A program made the position numbers and the translations under genes. Of a stretch of DNA of 11,685 nt, positions 6,530 to 11,685 are shown piece by piece (positions within the stretch are counted from its first letter, which is position 1; every line of letters begins with the position of its first letter). Source of the DNA: Nocardioidaceae bacterium. Lineage in GTDB: Bacteria; Actinomycetota; Actinomycetes; Propionibacteriales; Nocardioidaceae. The stretch spans positions 1 to 11,685 of the forward strand of contig JAICRS010000080.1 of NCBI GenBank assembly GCA_025966335.1, written 5' to 3'. A model generated the notes under the pieces. The model made no database searches. It saw only the letters and a list, made by a program, of their open reading frames with translations, and had not been told where the DNA came from.

Positions 6530-6535
6530 AGCCTA
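6530..6535 (-). promoter_or_regulatory. Candidate -10 element, leaderless start of the lipoprotein
   Basis: On the minus strand this reads TAGGCT, a full TAnnnT match, followed by seven bases and the GTG at 6522. There is no ribosome binding site, so a leaderless transcript is the natural reading. No convincing -35 is seen. Confidence 0.5.
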
Positions 6536-6559
6536 ACCAGCACCGCGAAAGGCGCCGCG

Positions 6560-6565
6560 TAACCT
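6560..6565 (+). promoter_or_regulatory. Candidate -10 element of the beta-helix gene
   Basis: TAACCT on the plus strand, the same hexamer as in front of nucS, lies 41 bp before the ATG at 6607. It would give a leader of about 35 bases carrying the strong ribosome binding site. No clear -35 sequence is present. Confidence 0.35.
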
Positions 6566-6595
6566 CGCTCCCGAGAACTCGTTGCACCAGGCATC

Positions 6596-6602
6596 GGAGG
6601 TG
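6596..6602 (+). promoter_or_regulatory. Ribosome binding site of the beta-helix gene
   Basis: GGAGGTG, four bases before ATG 6607, is the best Shine-Dalgarno in the window. It fixes the start of the beta-helix protein, whose frame is otherwise open for hundreds of bases upstream. Confidence 0.8.
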
Positions 6603-6606
6603 TCTG

Positions 6607-8379
6607 ATGCGTAGATCGCGCTCGCACGTTGTCCTTGCCCTGGTGGCGATGCTCGCCGGCCTGCTGATCGGGGCGGTCGGAGCCGCACCGGCGTCGGCCC
6701 ACGAGGAGCGACCGGCAACCTTCCCGGACGGGACCGGCGAGCGACCGGCGTACCTCGGCCTGGACAACCCACGGCACCGGGTCGTGTGCCGGCCGCACAG
6801 CGACCGGAGGATCGCGCAGATGCGTGCCGGGAGGCTCAAGACCCGCAACCAGAGGCTGCTCGAGGAGTGTCGGTTCGGCTCGATCCAGACCGCGATCAAC
6901 TCGATCAAGAGGCGCAACACCTCGATCTACGTGCTCCCCGGCTACTACACCGAGGGTCGCTGGGCGCGGGCGGAGCGGTCGGCGTACTGCTCGAACCTCC
7001 AGACCGCCTCGGCCGACCCGCTCGACGTCTCGGAGTACATCGGCAGCCTGAGCTCACCGGACACCGGTGGCGACGACTCCGGACCGATCGCGCTGTCCTA
7101 CCCGGACCAGGTCCGCTGCCCGCACAACCTGAACCTGATCACGATCATGGGTGATCGCAGCCTGAAGAACGACTCGATGAAGTGCGACAGCCGGTTCTGC
7201 GGCACGCAGGTTGTCGGCACCGGTGCCGGTCCCAGGGCGGTCGTCATCGACAACAGGTTCGCGAAGCTGAACGCGATCCGGGCGGACCGCGCCGGCGGCG
7301 TCTACCTGCGCAACATCACCGTCCAGCAGGCCGAGTTCAACGCGGTCTACGTGCTGGAGACCGACGGGTTCGTCGTCGACCGCGTGGTCGCCCGCGGCAA
7401 CGACGAGTACGGCATCCTCGCGTTCGCCAGCGACCACGGCCTGATCACGCACGTGAACGCGTACTACAACGGCGACTCCGGGATCTATCCCGGCTCCGGC
7501 TCGGACCTCAACGCGGACAACCCCGACTTCGAGCCGATCCGCTACGCGATCGAGATCCGGCGCAGCAGGAGCCACGACAACACGCTCGGCTACTCCGGTA
7601 CGGCGGGCAACTCGATCTGGGCGCACCACAACGAGTTCTACGACAACGCAACCGGCATCGCCACCGACTCGCTGTTCCCGGGCCACCCCGGCCTGCCTCA
7701 GGACCACGCCCGCTGGAGCCACAACAAGATCTACAGCAACAACGAGAACTACTACGAGCGGTACGTCGACACCGGGGTCTGTGCCAAGCCGATGGCGGAG
7801 CGCGGCTACATGGACGGCACCGTCTGCCCGGTCATCCCCACCCCGGTGGGCACCGGCGTCCTGATCGCGGGCGGCAACTTCAACTCGACCGACAACAACT
7901 GGATCTACGACAACTGGCGCTTCGGCACCATGCAGTTCTGGGTGCCCTCACCGCTGCGCGACGAGTACGACCCCAGCAAGCTCTACGACACGTCGAACCA
8001 CAACCACACGTTCGACAACGAGATGGGCCTTCGCCCGGACGGATCGGTCGCGCACAACGGCGTCGACTTCTGGTGGGACGACCAGGGCCTCGGCAACTGC
8101 TGGGAGGACAACACCTCATCGCGGGGCGAGCCGACCGACAACTTCGCGGTCGACCCGCCGTCGTGCGCCGACGGCGGCTCGCAGTTCCTGCCCGGCACGT
8201 CCGCGGTGAAGGACGCCGGCTTCCTCAGCTGCAGCCAGTACGACCGCAGCGACCCGTTCTGGCGGCACCCACCGGAGTGCAGCTGGTTCGAGAGCCCGGA
8301 GAAGCCGACCGAGGAGAGCGACTCGAACCCGCTGCCGCTCGGCGCACGGCGTACGACGGCCGCCGTCTCGCGGGGCTGA
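6607..8379 (+). CDS. Secreted right-handed parallel beta-helix protein
   Basis: A 590-residue exported protein. The Sec signal peptide has RRSR at its start, a hydrophobic core at 8-27 and an ASA-H cleavage site after residue 31. Residues 60-220 hold a basic N-terminal part and a strand-rich entry (SIQTAINSIKRRNTSIYVL). From about 230 to 480 the chain has pectate-lyase-like/PbH1 coils: GGVYLRNITV, DGFVVDRVVARGND, HGLITHVNAYYNGDSGI, AHHNEFYDNATGI, SHNKIYSNN, DNNWIYDNW and NHTFDNEMGL. The repeated x-N-x-[IF]-[YF]-[DS]-N pattern suggests asparagine ladders. There are 12 cysteines (61, 88, 128, 171, 193, 198, 392, 407, 498, 520, 542, 558), an even number fitting disulfides outside the cell. The Ser/Pro/Glu-rich tail (560-590) has no anchor or sortase motif. 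Such folds bind or cleave polysaccharides, but I cannot identify an active site. It is followed after six bases by the anchored beta protein. Confidence 0.87.
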   Translation: MRRSRSHVVLALVAMLAGLLIGAVGAAPASAHEERPATFPDGTGERPAYLGLDNPRHRVVCRPHSDRRIAQMRAGRLKTRNQRLLEECRFGSIQTAINSIKRRNTSIYVLPGYYTEGRWARAERSAYCSNLQTASADPLDVSEYIGSLSSPDTGGDDSGPIALSYPDQVRCPHNLNLITIMGDRSLKNDSMKCDSRFCGTQVVGTGAGPRAVVIDNRFAKLNAIRADRAGGVYLRNITVQQAEFNAVYVLETDGFVVDRVVARGNDEYGILAFASDHGLITHVNAYYNGDSGIYPGSGSDLNADNPDFEPIRYAIEIRRSRSHDNTLGYSGTAGNSIWAHHNEFYDNATGIATDSLFPGHPGLPQDHARWSHNKIYSNNENYYERYVDTGVCAKPMAERGYMDGTVCPVIPTPVGTGVLIAGGNFNSTDNNWIYDNWRFGTMQFWVPSPLRDEYDPSKLYDTSNHNHTFDNEMGLRPDGSVAHNGVDFWWDDQGLGNCWEDNTSSRGEPTDNFAVDPPSCADGGSQFLPGTSAVKDAGFLSCSQYDRSDPFWRHPPECSWFESPEKPTEESDSNPLPLGARRTTAAVSRG

Positions 8380-8385
8380 CCGGTC

Positions 8386-8943
8386 ATGGGCAAACGGATG
8401 CTGATCGCGCTGGTCGTCGCGCTGCTCGTCGCGGGTGGTGCCGGCATCGCGGCCGCGACCCAGAGCCGCCCGGCGCTGAGCGCGCACGGGCCCACCCGGG
8501 TGAGCGGCACCGACGCCACCGCCGTGTTCCGGGTCGGCGACCGCACGGTGCGCCAGGTCCGCTACCAGGACCGGGGGACGCTCGGGTACACCTTCGTGCT
8601 GGCCAACGACGGGCGGCTGCCGGTGACCGTCACCGGCCTGGGCGAGCAGCACCCGCAGCCGAAGCTGTTCCGCTACACGGGGATCGAGGACGGCCACGGC
8701 AGCGAGGCGTTCACGATCCCTGCCGGCGAACGGCGAGAGGTGCGGCTGAGCATGCTGATGGTCTCCTGCGAGACGCTGTCGGCACGCGCAGGCAGCTTCG
8801 CGACGCACGTGAACCTGAGCACCTCGCGCGCCGGGATCCTCGAGGACCAGGTTGTCGTGGAGCTGCCCGAGGAGGTGCACACCGGGTCGCCGCGCGAGGC
8901 CTTCTGCCCGCGGGCCACCGCCGACTCCCGCCCGCCCGGCTGA
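8386..8943 (+). CDS. Membrane-anchored or exported all-beta protein, unknown function
   Basis: A 185-residue protein starting at ATG 8386, six bases after the beta-helix stop, so the two are almost certainly co-translated. Residues 5-24 are a single hydrophobic segment (MLIALVVALLVAGGAGIAAA) behind MGKR, acting as a signal peptide or anchor; there is no lipobox. The rest is predicted extracellular and strand-rich: TAVFRVGDRTVRQVRYQDRG, TLGYTFVLANDGRLPVTVTG (65-84), AFTIPAGERREVRLSMLMVSC and HVNLSTSRAGILEDQVVVEL. The 'small-residue turn, paired strands' pattern is like an immunoglobulin or fibronectin-like sandwich. Cys128 and Cys174 could form one disulfide. The C-terminus is Pro-rich. I do not recognise the family. 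Its pairing with the beta-helix protein suggests a partner or tether for it. Confidence 0.75.
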   Translation: MGKRMLIALVVALLVAGGAGIAAATQSRPALSAHGPTRVSGTDATAVFRVGDRTVRQVRYQDRGTLGYTFVLANDGRLPVTVTGLGEQHPQPKLFRYTGIEDGHGSEAFTIPAGERREVRLSMLMVSCETLSARAGSFATHVNLSTSRAGILEDQVVVELPEEVHTGSPREAFCPRATADSRPPG

Positions 8944-8956
8944 CTGAACCTCAGCC
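8938..8956. terminator. Stop-codon hairpin between convergent genes
   Basis: GGCTGA (8938-8943) and TCAGCC (8951-8956) form a perfect 6-bp stem with a 7-base loop. Both stop codons are in the stem: each gene ends Gly-TGA. A further GGCTGA at 8961-8966 could pair alternatively with the same TCAGCC over a 4-base loop. It is a short stem without a T-tract, so a weak bidirectional terminator at most. Confidence 0.4.
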
Positions 8957-9364
8957 CTGCGGCTGACCGATGTTGACCATCCAGGCGACGCCGAACCGGT
9001 CCACGCACATGCCGAACTCGTCGCCCCACATCTGCTTCTCGAGGGGCACGGTCACGTTGCCGCCGTCGGACAGCTTCTCCCAGTAGCCGCGCAGCTGCTC
9101 CGCGTCGTCCCCGCTCAGGCTCACCGCGAAGTTGTTCCCGGGCTGGTGCTCGGTTCCGGGCGGGTTGTCGGCCCCCATCAGCGTGAAGCCGCTGTCGGTC
9201 TCGAGCATGCCGTGCATGATCTTGTCGTCGTCCGCGGTGCCCTGGGCCTCCATCTCGCCGAAGGTGTTCAGCGCCAGGGTGCCGCCGAGCGCCTGCTTGT
9301 AGAACTCCATCGCCTCCCGCGCGTTCCCGTCGAAGCTGATGTAGGGGTTGAGACGTGACGTCAT
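8951..9364 (-). CDS. VOC-family PhnB-like protein
   Basis: A 137-residue protein of the vicinal-oxygen-chelate superfamily, PhnB-like subgroup (often annotated as glyoxalase/bleomycin-resistance or 3-demethylubiquinone methyltransferase-like). It opens with LNPYISFDGNAREAMEFYKQ, the usual first beta-alpha unit with the conserved NAREAMEFY helix. HGMLETDSGFTLMGAD follows at 51-66, and it closes with the typical MWGDEFGMCVDRFGVAWMVN at 112-131. Length matches PhnB-type proteins, which dimerise in the cytoplasm. His51 and nearby acids may or may not bind metal; the reaction is not predictable. The start ATG 9364 is well supported by GAAGGAG eight bases or so upstream. The gene stands 84 bp after the small membrane protein and converges on the anchored beta protein. 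Confidence 0.9.
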   Translation of the reverse strand: MTSRLNPYISFDGNAREAMEFYKQALGGTLALNTFGEMEAQGTADDDKIMHGMLETDSGFTLMGADNPPGTEHQPGNNFAVSLSGDDAEQLRGYWEKLSDGGNVTVPLEKQMWGDEFGMCVDRFGVAWMVNIGQPQG

Positions 9365-9370
9365 CGGTTG

Positions 9371-9377
9371 CTCCTTC
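9371..9377 (-). promoter_or_regulatory. Ribosome binding site of the VOC gene
   Basis: The minus strand reads GAAGGAG here, six bases before ATG 9364, a good Shine-Dalgarno match that sets the start. Confidence 0.7.
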
Positions 9378-9400
9378 GGTTGGAAACGATCGATCTCTGC

Positions 9401-9406
9401 AGACTA
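9401..9406 (-). promoter_or_regulatory. Candidate -10 element of the VOC gene
   Basis: TAGTCT on the minus strand matches TAnnnT and would start a leader of about 30 bases containing the ribosome binding site. This would make the VOC gene independent of the membrane-protein gene upstream. No -35 is evident, so support is modest. Confidence 0.3.
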
Positions 9407-9448
9407 GCGGCGTCGCAGCACCGGGGCGATACCTGTCGGCCGGCGGCG

Positions 9449-9835
9449 TCAGAGGGCAACGCCGCCGAAGATCCCGCCGACGATCGTCAGTACCGCGAGC
9501 ACGCCGCCGAGTGCCGCGATGATGACCGCCGCACCGGCGAGGTGGACCGCCCAGGGCGACGATGTTGTCGCGCGGGCGACGAGCACCCGCCGTCCCAGCC
9601 ACAGCGCACCGGCCGCGAGCGCGAGCGAGGCGACGCCGGCCACGACCACGTACTCCTGCGGTCCGAAACCCGGGCCGAAGAACGACTGGGCAGCGACCGT
9701 CCACGTCCCCTGGCCCAACATGCTGAGCACCGCGAACGTGAACGCTACGGTCGCCGAGGTCTGGGCCGTCAGCAGCTGAGCCGGCCTCCACCAGTCGTTC
9801 CGGTCTGACCCCGCAGCATCGTCGGTCCCGTTCAT
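9449..9835 (-). CDS. Small three-helix membrane protein, unknown function
   Basis: With ATG 9835 the product is 128 residues. The first 22 are hydrophilic (Asp, Asn, Trp-Trp-Arg). Three hydrophobic segments follow: about 26-47 (TSATVAFTFAVLSMLGQGTW), 61-81 (EYVVVAGVASLALAAGALWL) and 95-126 (a long Gly/Ala/Val/Ile stretch ending GIFGGVAL), separated by a Phe/Gly-rich loop (FFGPGFGPQ) and a basic loop (GRRVLVARAT). It has no cysteine and no enzymatic motif. The start is chosen because of GAGGGG at 9843-9848 and because the longer frame back to 9940 adds an Arg/Pro-rich stretch over an apparent promoter region. An integral membrane protein of unknown role; similar short proteins are common in actinobacterial genomes. 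Confidence 0.72.
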   Translation of the reverse strand: MNGTDDAAGSDRNDWWRPAQLLTAQTSATVAFTFAVLSMLGQGTWTVAAQSFFGPGFGPQEYVVVAGVASLALAAGALWLGRRVLVARATTSSPWAVHLAGAAVIIAALGGVLAVLTIVGGIFGGVAL

Positions 9836-10045
9836 CCCAGATCCCCTCGTCGGCGACGGCTCCCGTCTCGTCGGAACCGTACCGCCGAAGCGACCCGATC
9901 GGTCCGGATCTCGGCGCTTATGCGCCCGCGGTACTAGCACTCATGGACGGGTCGGGAACCGTATCCGACCTCTCGACCGCAGGCCTAGCGTGAGGGCGGC
10001 CACAGCGCCACGCAGGGGGAAATCCGACCCATGTAGGGAGATGCA
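9836..10045. promoter_or_regulatory. Divergent intergenic region, membrane protein / sugar dehydrogenase
   Basis: The longest gene-free stretch (210 bp). On the minus strand, GAGGGG at 9843-9848 is the ribosome binding site of the membrane protein and TACGGT near 9878-9883 a possible -10. On the plus strand, TAGCGT at 9986-9991 is a possible -10 for the sugar dehydrogenase, giving a leader of about 48 bases, and AGGGAG at 10035-10040 is its ribosome binding site. GGAACCGTA occurs twice (9873-9881 and 9955-9963). A small perfect hairpin, GGCGC-ttat-GCGCC, lies at 9913-9926. No gene is apparent. Confidence 0.5.
10035..10040 (+). promoter_or_regulatory. Ribosome binding site of the sugar dehydrogenase
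   Basis: AGGGAG, five bases before ATG 10046. Its first two bases belong to a TAG that immediately follows an ATG at 10031, so a start-stop pair ATG-TAG overlaps the site. Confidence 0.6.
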
Positions 10046-11500
10046 ATGGCATTACACCTCATTCCCAGGACTCGTCGCGGTCGCGCGGGGACGTTCCTGG
10101 TCAGCATGGTCCTGGCACTCAGTGCAGCGGGCCTGGGCACAGGCGCCAACGCCCTGTACGCCGGGCACGAACCGGTAGAGCCGATCGACGACCCGATCCC
10201 CGGGCACATCGACGAGGGCAGGATCCAGCTCGAGCTGGAGACGGTGGCCGAGGGCAAGGGGCTGACCGCTCCGAACTGGGGCACCTACGCCCCGGGCATC
10301 CCGGATGTCCTGTTCGTCGTGGACCAGGACGGTCCGCTGTGGGCGGTCAACACCAAGACCGGCAAGAAGAAGCTGGTGCTCAGCACGGCCGACCTTCTCG
10401 TCCCACTGATCCTGGAGGCGGACGAGCGCGGCTTCCTCGGCCTGGCCTTCCACCCGGACTTCGCGACCAACGGACTGCTCTACACGATGACGTCCGAGCC
10501 GATCGATCCGGCCAACCCACCGACCCCGGCAACCCAGCCGAACCACATGGCAACGGTGCGGGAGTGGACGGTGCCGAACCCGACCGGGTTCGCGATGCGC
10601 ACCGAACCCCTCACGTCGGCGGCAAGCCGCGTGATCTTCGACATCGAGGAGCCGCAGTTCAACCACAACGGCGGTGCGCTGTTCTTCGGCCAGACCGCAG
10701 CCGACAGCGACCTGCTCTACATCACGCTCGGTGACGGCGGGTGTGCCGATGACCAGAACGGTCAGCTGGGGCTCGCCGGCGAGGGACCGTGCATCAGTCA
10801 CGAGGGCCCCGGCAATGCACAGCGCGACGACACGCTGCTCGGCAAGATCGTCCGGATGGATCCGCTCACGGACGCAGCTCCGACGGTCTTCGCCAAGGGG
10901 TTCCGCAACCCGTTCCGCGCCTCCGCGGACCGCGAGACCGGTGAGATCTGGGCCGGCGACGCCGGCCAGAACCACATCGAGGAGGTCGACAAGGTCGTCC
11001 AGGGCGGCAACTACGGCTGGCGGGTCAAGGAAGGCACCTTCCTGTTCGAGAAGGCCGGGATCGAGCTGCTCGGCTTCGCCTCCGACGGGTTCGTCTTCAA
11101 GAACTCCCCCGGAGCACCGGCCGGCCTGATCGACCCGGTGGCGCAGTACGACCACGACGAGGGTGTCGCCGCTATCGGCGGGTTCGTCTACCGCGGCTCA
11201 GCGATACCGAAGCTCCAGGGCAGGTACGTGTTCGGCGACTACTCGGACGGGTTCAACTCCGCGAACGGGCGGGTGATGTACGTCGTCGAGGACGACAAGG
11301 CCGACCCGGAGGACCGCACGCCGAACGTGTTCAACCTCGTGAACGGGCACATCAACCTGTTCGTCCTGGGCTTCGGTGAGGACATGAACGGTGAGCTCTA
11401 CGTCCTGGCCAACAAGTCCGGCGGCCCCGACGAAGAGGAGGGCGTGGTCATGAAGATCGTCCGCGAGTGCGCCGACGACGCCGACGACTGCCGCGACTGA
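10046..11500 (+). CDS. Secreted PQQ-dependent sugar dehydrogenase family protein
   Basis: A 484-residue exported protein of the glucose/sorbosone dehydrogenase family (PF07995; relatives are soluble GDH and E. coli YliI/Asd), a six-bladed beta-propeller that oxidises sugars with PQQ and Ca2+. The signal peptide has a basic start and a hydrophobic core at 15-36; the PRTRRGRAG region is not a good Tat motif. Seen in order: DERGFLGLAFHPDFATNGLLY at 127-146; FNHNGGALFFG at 206-216 with His207 as the likely catalytic base; LYITLGDGG; GNAQRDDTLLGKIVRMD; FRNPFRAS at 286-293, whose Arg287-Asn288 match PQQ-contact residues; WAGDAGQNHIEEVDKV and GGNYGW near 302-325; and GGFVYRGSAIPKLQGRYVFG and DYSDG near 378-402. 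Cys233/Cys249 and Cys475/Cys482 may form disulfides. No pqq biosynthesis gene is nearby, so the cofactor source and true substrate are open. Transcription probably ends at the hairpins beyond 11508. Confidence 0.92.
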   Translation: MALHLIPRTRRGRAGTFLVSMVLALSAAGLGTGANALYAGHEPVEPIDDPIPGHIDEGRIQLELETVAEGKGLTAPNWGTYAPGIPDVLFVVDQDGPLWAVNTKTGKKKLVLSTADLLVPLILEADERGFLGLAFHPDFATNGLLYTMTSEPIDPANPPTPATQPNHMATVREWTVPNPTGFAMRTEPLTSAASRVIFDIEEPQFNHNGGALFFGQTAADSDLLYITLGDGGCADDQNGQLGLAGEGPCISHEGPGNAQRDDTLLGKIVRMDPLTDAAPTVFAKGFRNPFRASADRETGEIWAGDAGQNHIEEVDKVVQGGNYGWRVKEGTFLFEKAGIELLGFASDGFVFKNSPGAPAGLIDPVAQYDHDEGVAAIGGFVYRGSAIPKLQGRYVFGDYSDGFNSANGRVMYVVEDDKADPEDRTPNVFNLVNGHINLFVLGFGEDMNGELYVLANKSGGPDEEEGVVMKIVRECADDADDCRD

Positions 11501-11507
11501 GCAGACA

Positions 11508-11541
11508 CCGGATCGGCCGGCCCACTGACCGGCCGATCCGG
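11508..11541 (+). terminator. Strong hairpin terminator of the sugar dehydrogenase
   Basis: A perfect 13-bp stem, CCGGATCGGCCGG (11508-11520) and CCGGCCGATCCGG (11529-11541), with an 8-base loop, begins seven bases after the dehydrogenase stop. No T-tract follows, as is usual in high-GC actinobacteria. It could also act on minus-strand transcripts. Confidence 0.75.
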
Positions 11542-11543
11542 AC

Positions 11544-11585
11544 GAGGCTCCCCCGTGCGACGAGCCATGTCGCAGGGGGAGCCTC
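11544..11585 (-). terminator. Second hairpin, terminator of the LuxR-type gene
   Basis: GAGGCTCCCCC (11544-11554) pairs with GGGGGAGCCTC (11575-11585), and inside it TGCGAC (11556-11561) pairs with GTCGCA (11569-11574) around a 7-base loop; a single G at 11555 is unpaired. The 17-bp stem ends within the stop codon (11584-11586) of the minus-strand gene, so on that strand it follows the coding end directly. It lies two bases from the first hairpin. Confidence 0.7.
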
Positions 11586-11685
11586 AGCCTTGTCCGTCCC
11601 GGAGGTTGCGCTGCGCCCACAGGGCCGCGCTGGTCCGGTCCCCCACCCCGAGCGCCGCGAAGATGCTGCTCAGGTGTCCCTTCAC
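11584..11685 (-). CDS. LuxR-type HTH regulator, C-terminal fragment (cut by window edge)
   Basis: The last 33 residues of a minus-strand gene that continues past the window. VKGHLSSIFAALGVGDRTSAA matches the recognition-helix half of a LuxR/GerE DNA-binding domain (PF00196): the VKxH start of the recognition helix, then the xLGVxDRTxA turn into the final helix, ALWAQRNL. It ends with a short RDGQG tail and TGA at 11586-11584. Such domains usually close NarL-type response regulators or larger LuxR-family activators; the N-terminal part that would tell them apart is not visible. The gene converges on the sugar dehydrogenase, with two hairpins between. There is no evidence here that it regulates that gene. 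Confidence 0.82.
   Translation of the reverse strand: MKGHLSSIFAALGVGDRTSAALWAQRNLRDGQG

Noticed and set aside
6523..6798. Upstream extension of the lipoprotein frame to 6798
   Set aside because: It overlaps the divergent beta-helix gene and would place the signal peptide internally.
7054..7722. 222-codon minus-strand frame inside the beta-helix gene
   Set aside because: Val/Asp/Arg-rich antisense shadow without a credible start or domain.
7182..8966. 594-codon plus-strand frame overlapping the beta-helix and anchored beta genes
   Set aside because: Arg-rich out-of-frame shadow of two genes with signal sequences and good starts.
9407..9450. Repeated GCGGCGTC flanking the end of the small membrane-protein gene as an attachment site
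   Set aside because: An 8-mer of such high GC content recurs by chance, and no mobile-element gene is present.
9913..9926. GGCGC-ttat-GCGCC hairpin as a terminator or riboswitch
   Set aside because: Only five base pairs, in a divergent promoter region where no transcript is expected to end.
9954..9980. GGGAAC as the -35 of an ECF sigma promoter for the sugar dehydrogenase
   Set aside because: No matching -10 (GTT or CGTC type) at the right spacing.
10052..11155. Long open frame on the minus strand opposite the sugar dehydrogenase
   Set aside because: Antisense to a gene with clear family motifs, and its translation shows no domain-like pattern.

Overview
This is an ordinary-looking chromosomal segment of a very GC-rich actinobacterium. 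GC-rich third codon positions throughout, GTG starts, apparently leaderless genes, a NucS mismatch-repair endonuclease and a Scy/FilP-type coiled-coil protein next to an AI-2E family membrane protein all fit. A Nocardioides-like member of the Propionibacteriales is my best guess, from general resemblance only. I see no mobile element, CRISPR array, tRNA, rRNA or compositional break.

Layout. (1) 2-2205, plus strand: the 3' part of a Scy/FilP/DivIVA-like polar coiled-coil gene, overlapping by GTGA an AI-2E family (PerM-type) membrane protein. (2) 2217-4243, minus strand: a tandem-duplicated 3-hydroxyacyl-CoA dehydrogenase followed, 5 bp after its stop, by a 76-residue Cys/His protein not previously obvious because its frame runs on, antisense, into the dehydrogenase. 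(3) 4244-4327: an 84-bp divergent control region with a leaderless-type promoter on each side and a 6-2-6 inverted repeat; it drives nucS (4328-5002, plus). (4) 5004-6522, minus strand: a lipoprotein with two DUF4333-like modules, then a D-amino-acid oxidase. (5) 6607-8943, plus strand: a secreted right-handed beta-helix protein and a membrane-anchored all-beta protein, divergent from the lipoprotein across another 84-bp control region. (6) 8951-9835, minus strand: a PhnB-like VOC protein and, upstream of it, a small three-helix membrane protein. (7) 10046-11500, plus strand: a secreted PQQ-dependent sugar dehydrogenase, ending in two successive strong hairpins. (8) 11584-11685, minus strand: the C-terminal end of a LuxR-type DNA-binding domain, cut by the window edge.

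How they work together. Four pairs of genes converge here (2205/2217, 5002/5004, 8943/8951, 11500/11584). Three of the four junctions carry a hairpin that overlaps the stop codon(s); the nucS/oxidase junction does not. The most interesting items are the two halves of the dehydrogenase, which carry different nucleotide-binding signatures; the compact nucS/dehydrogenase divergent promoter; and the uncharacterised envelope locus of beta-helix protein, anchored beta protein and divergent lipoprotein. I did not find a clear defence system, biosynthetic cluster or other obviously new machine.
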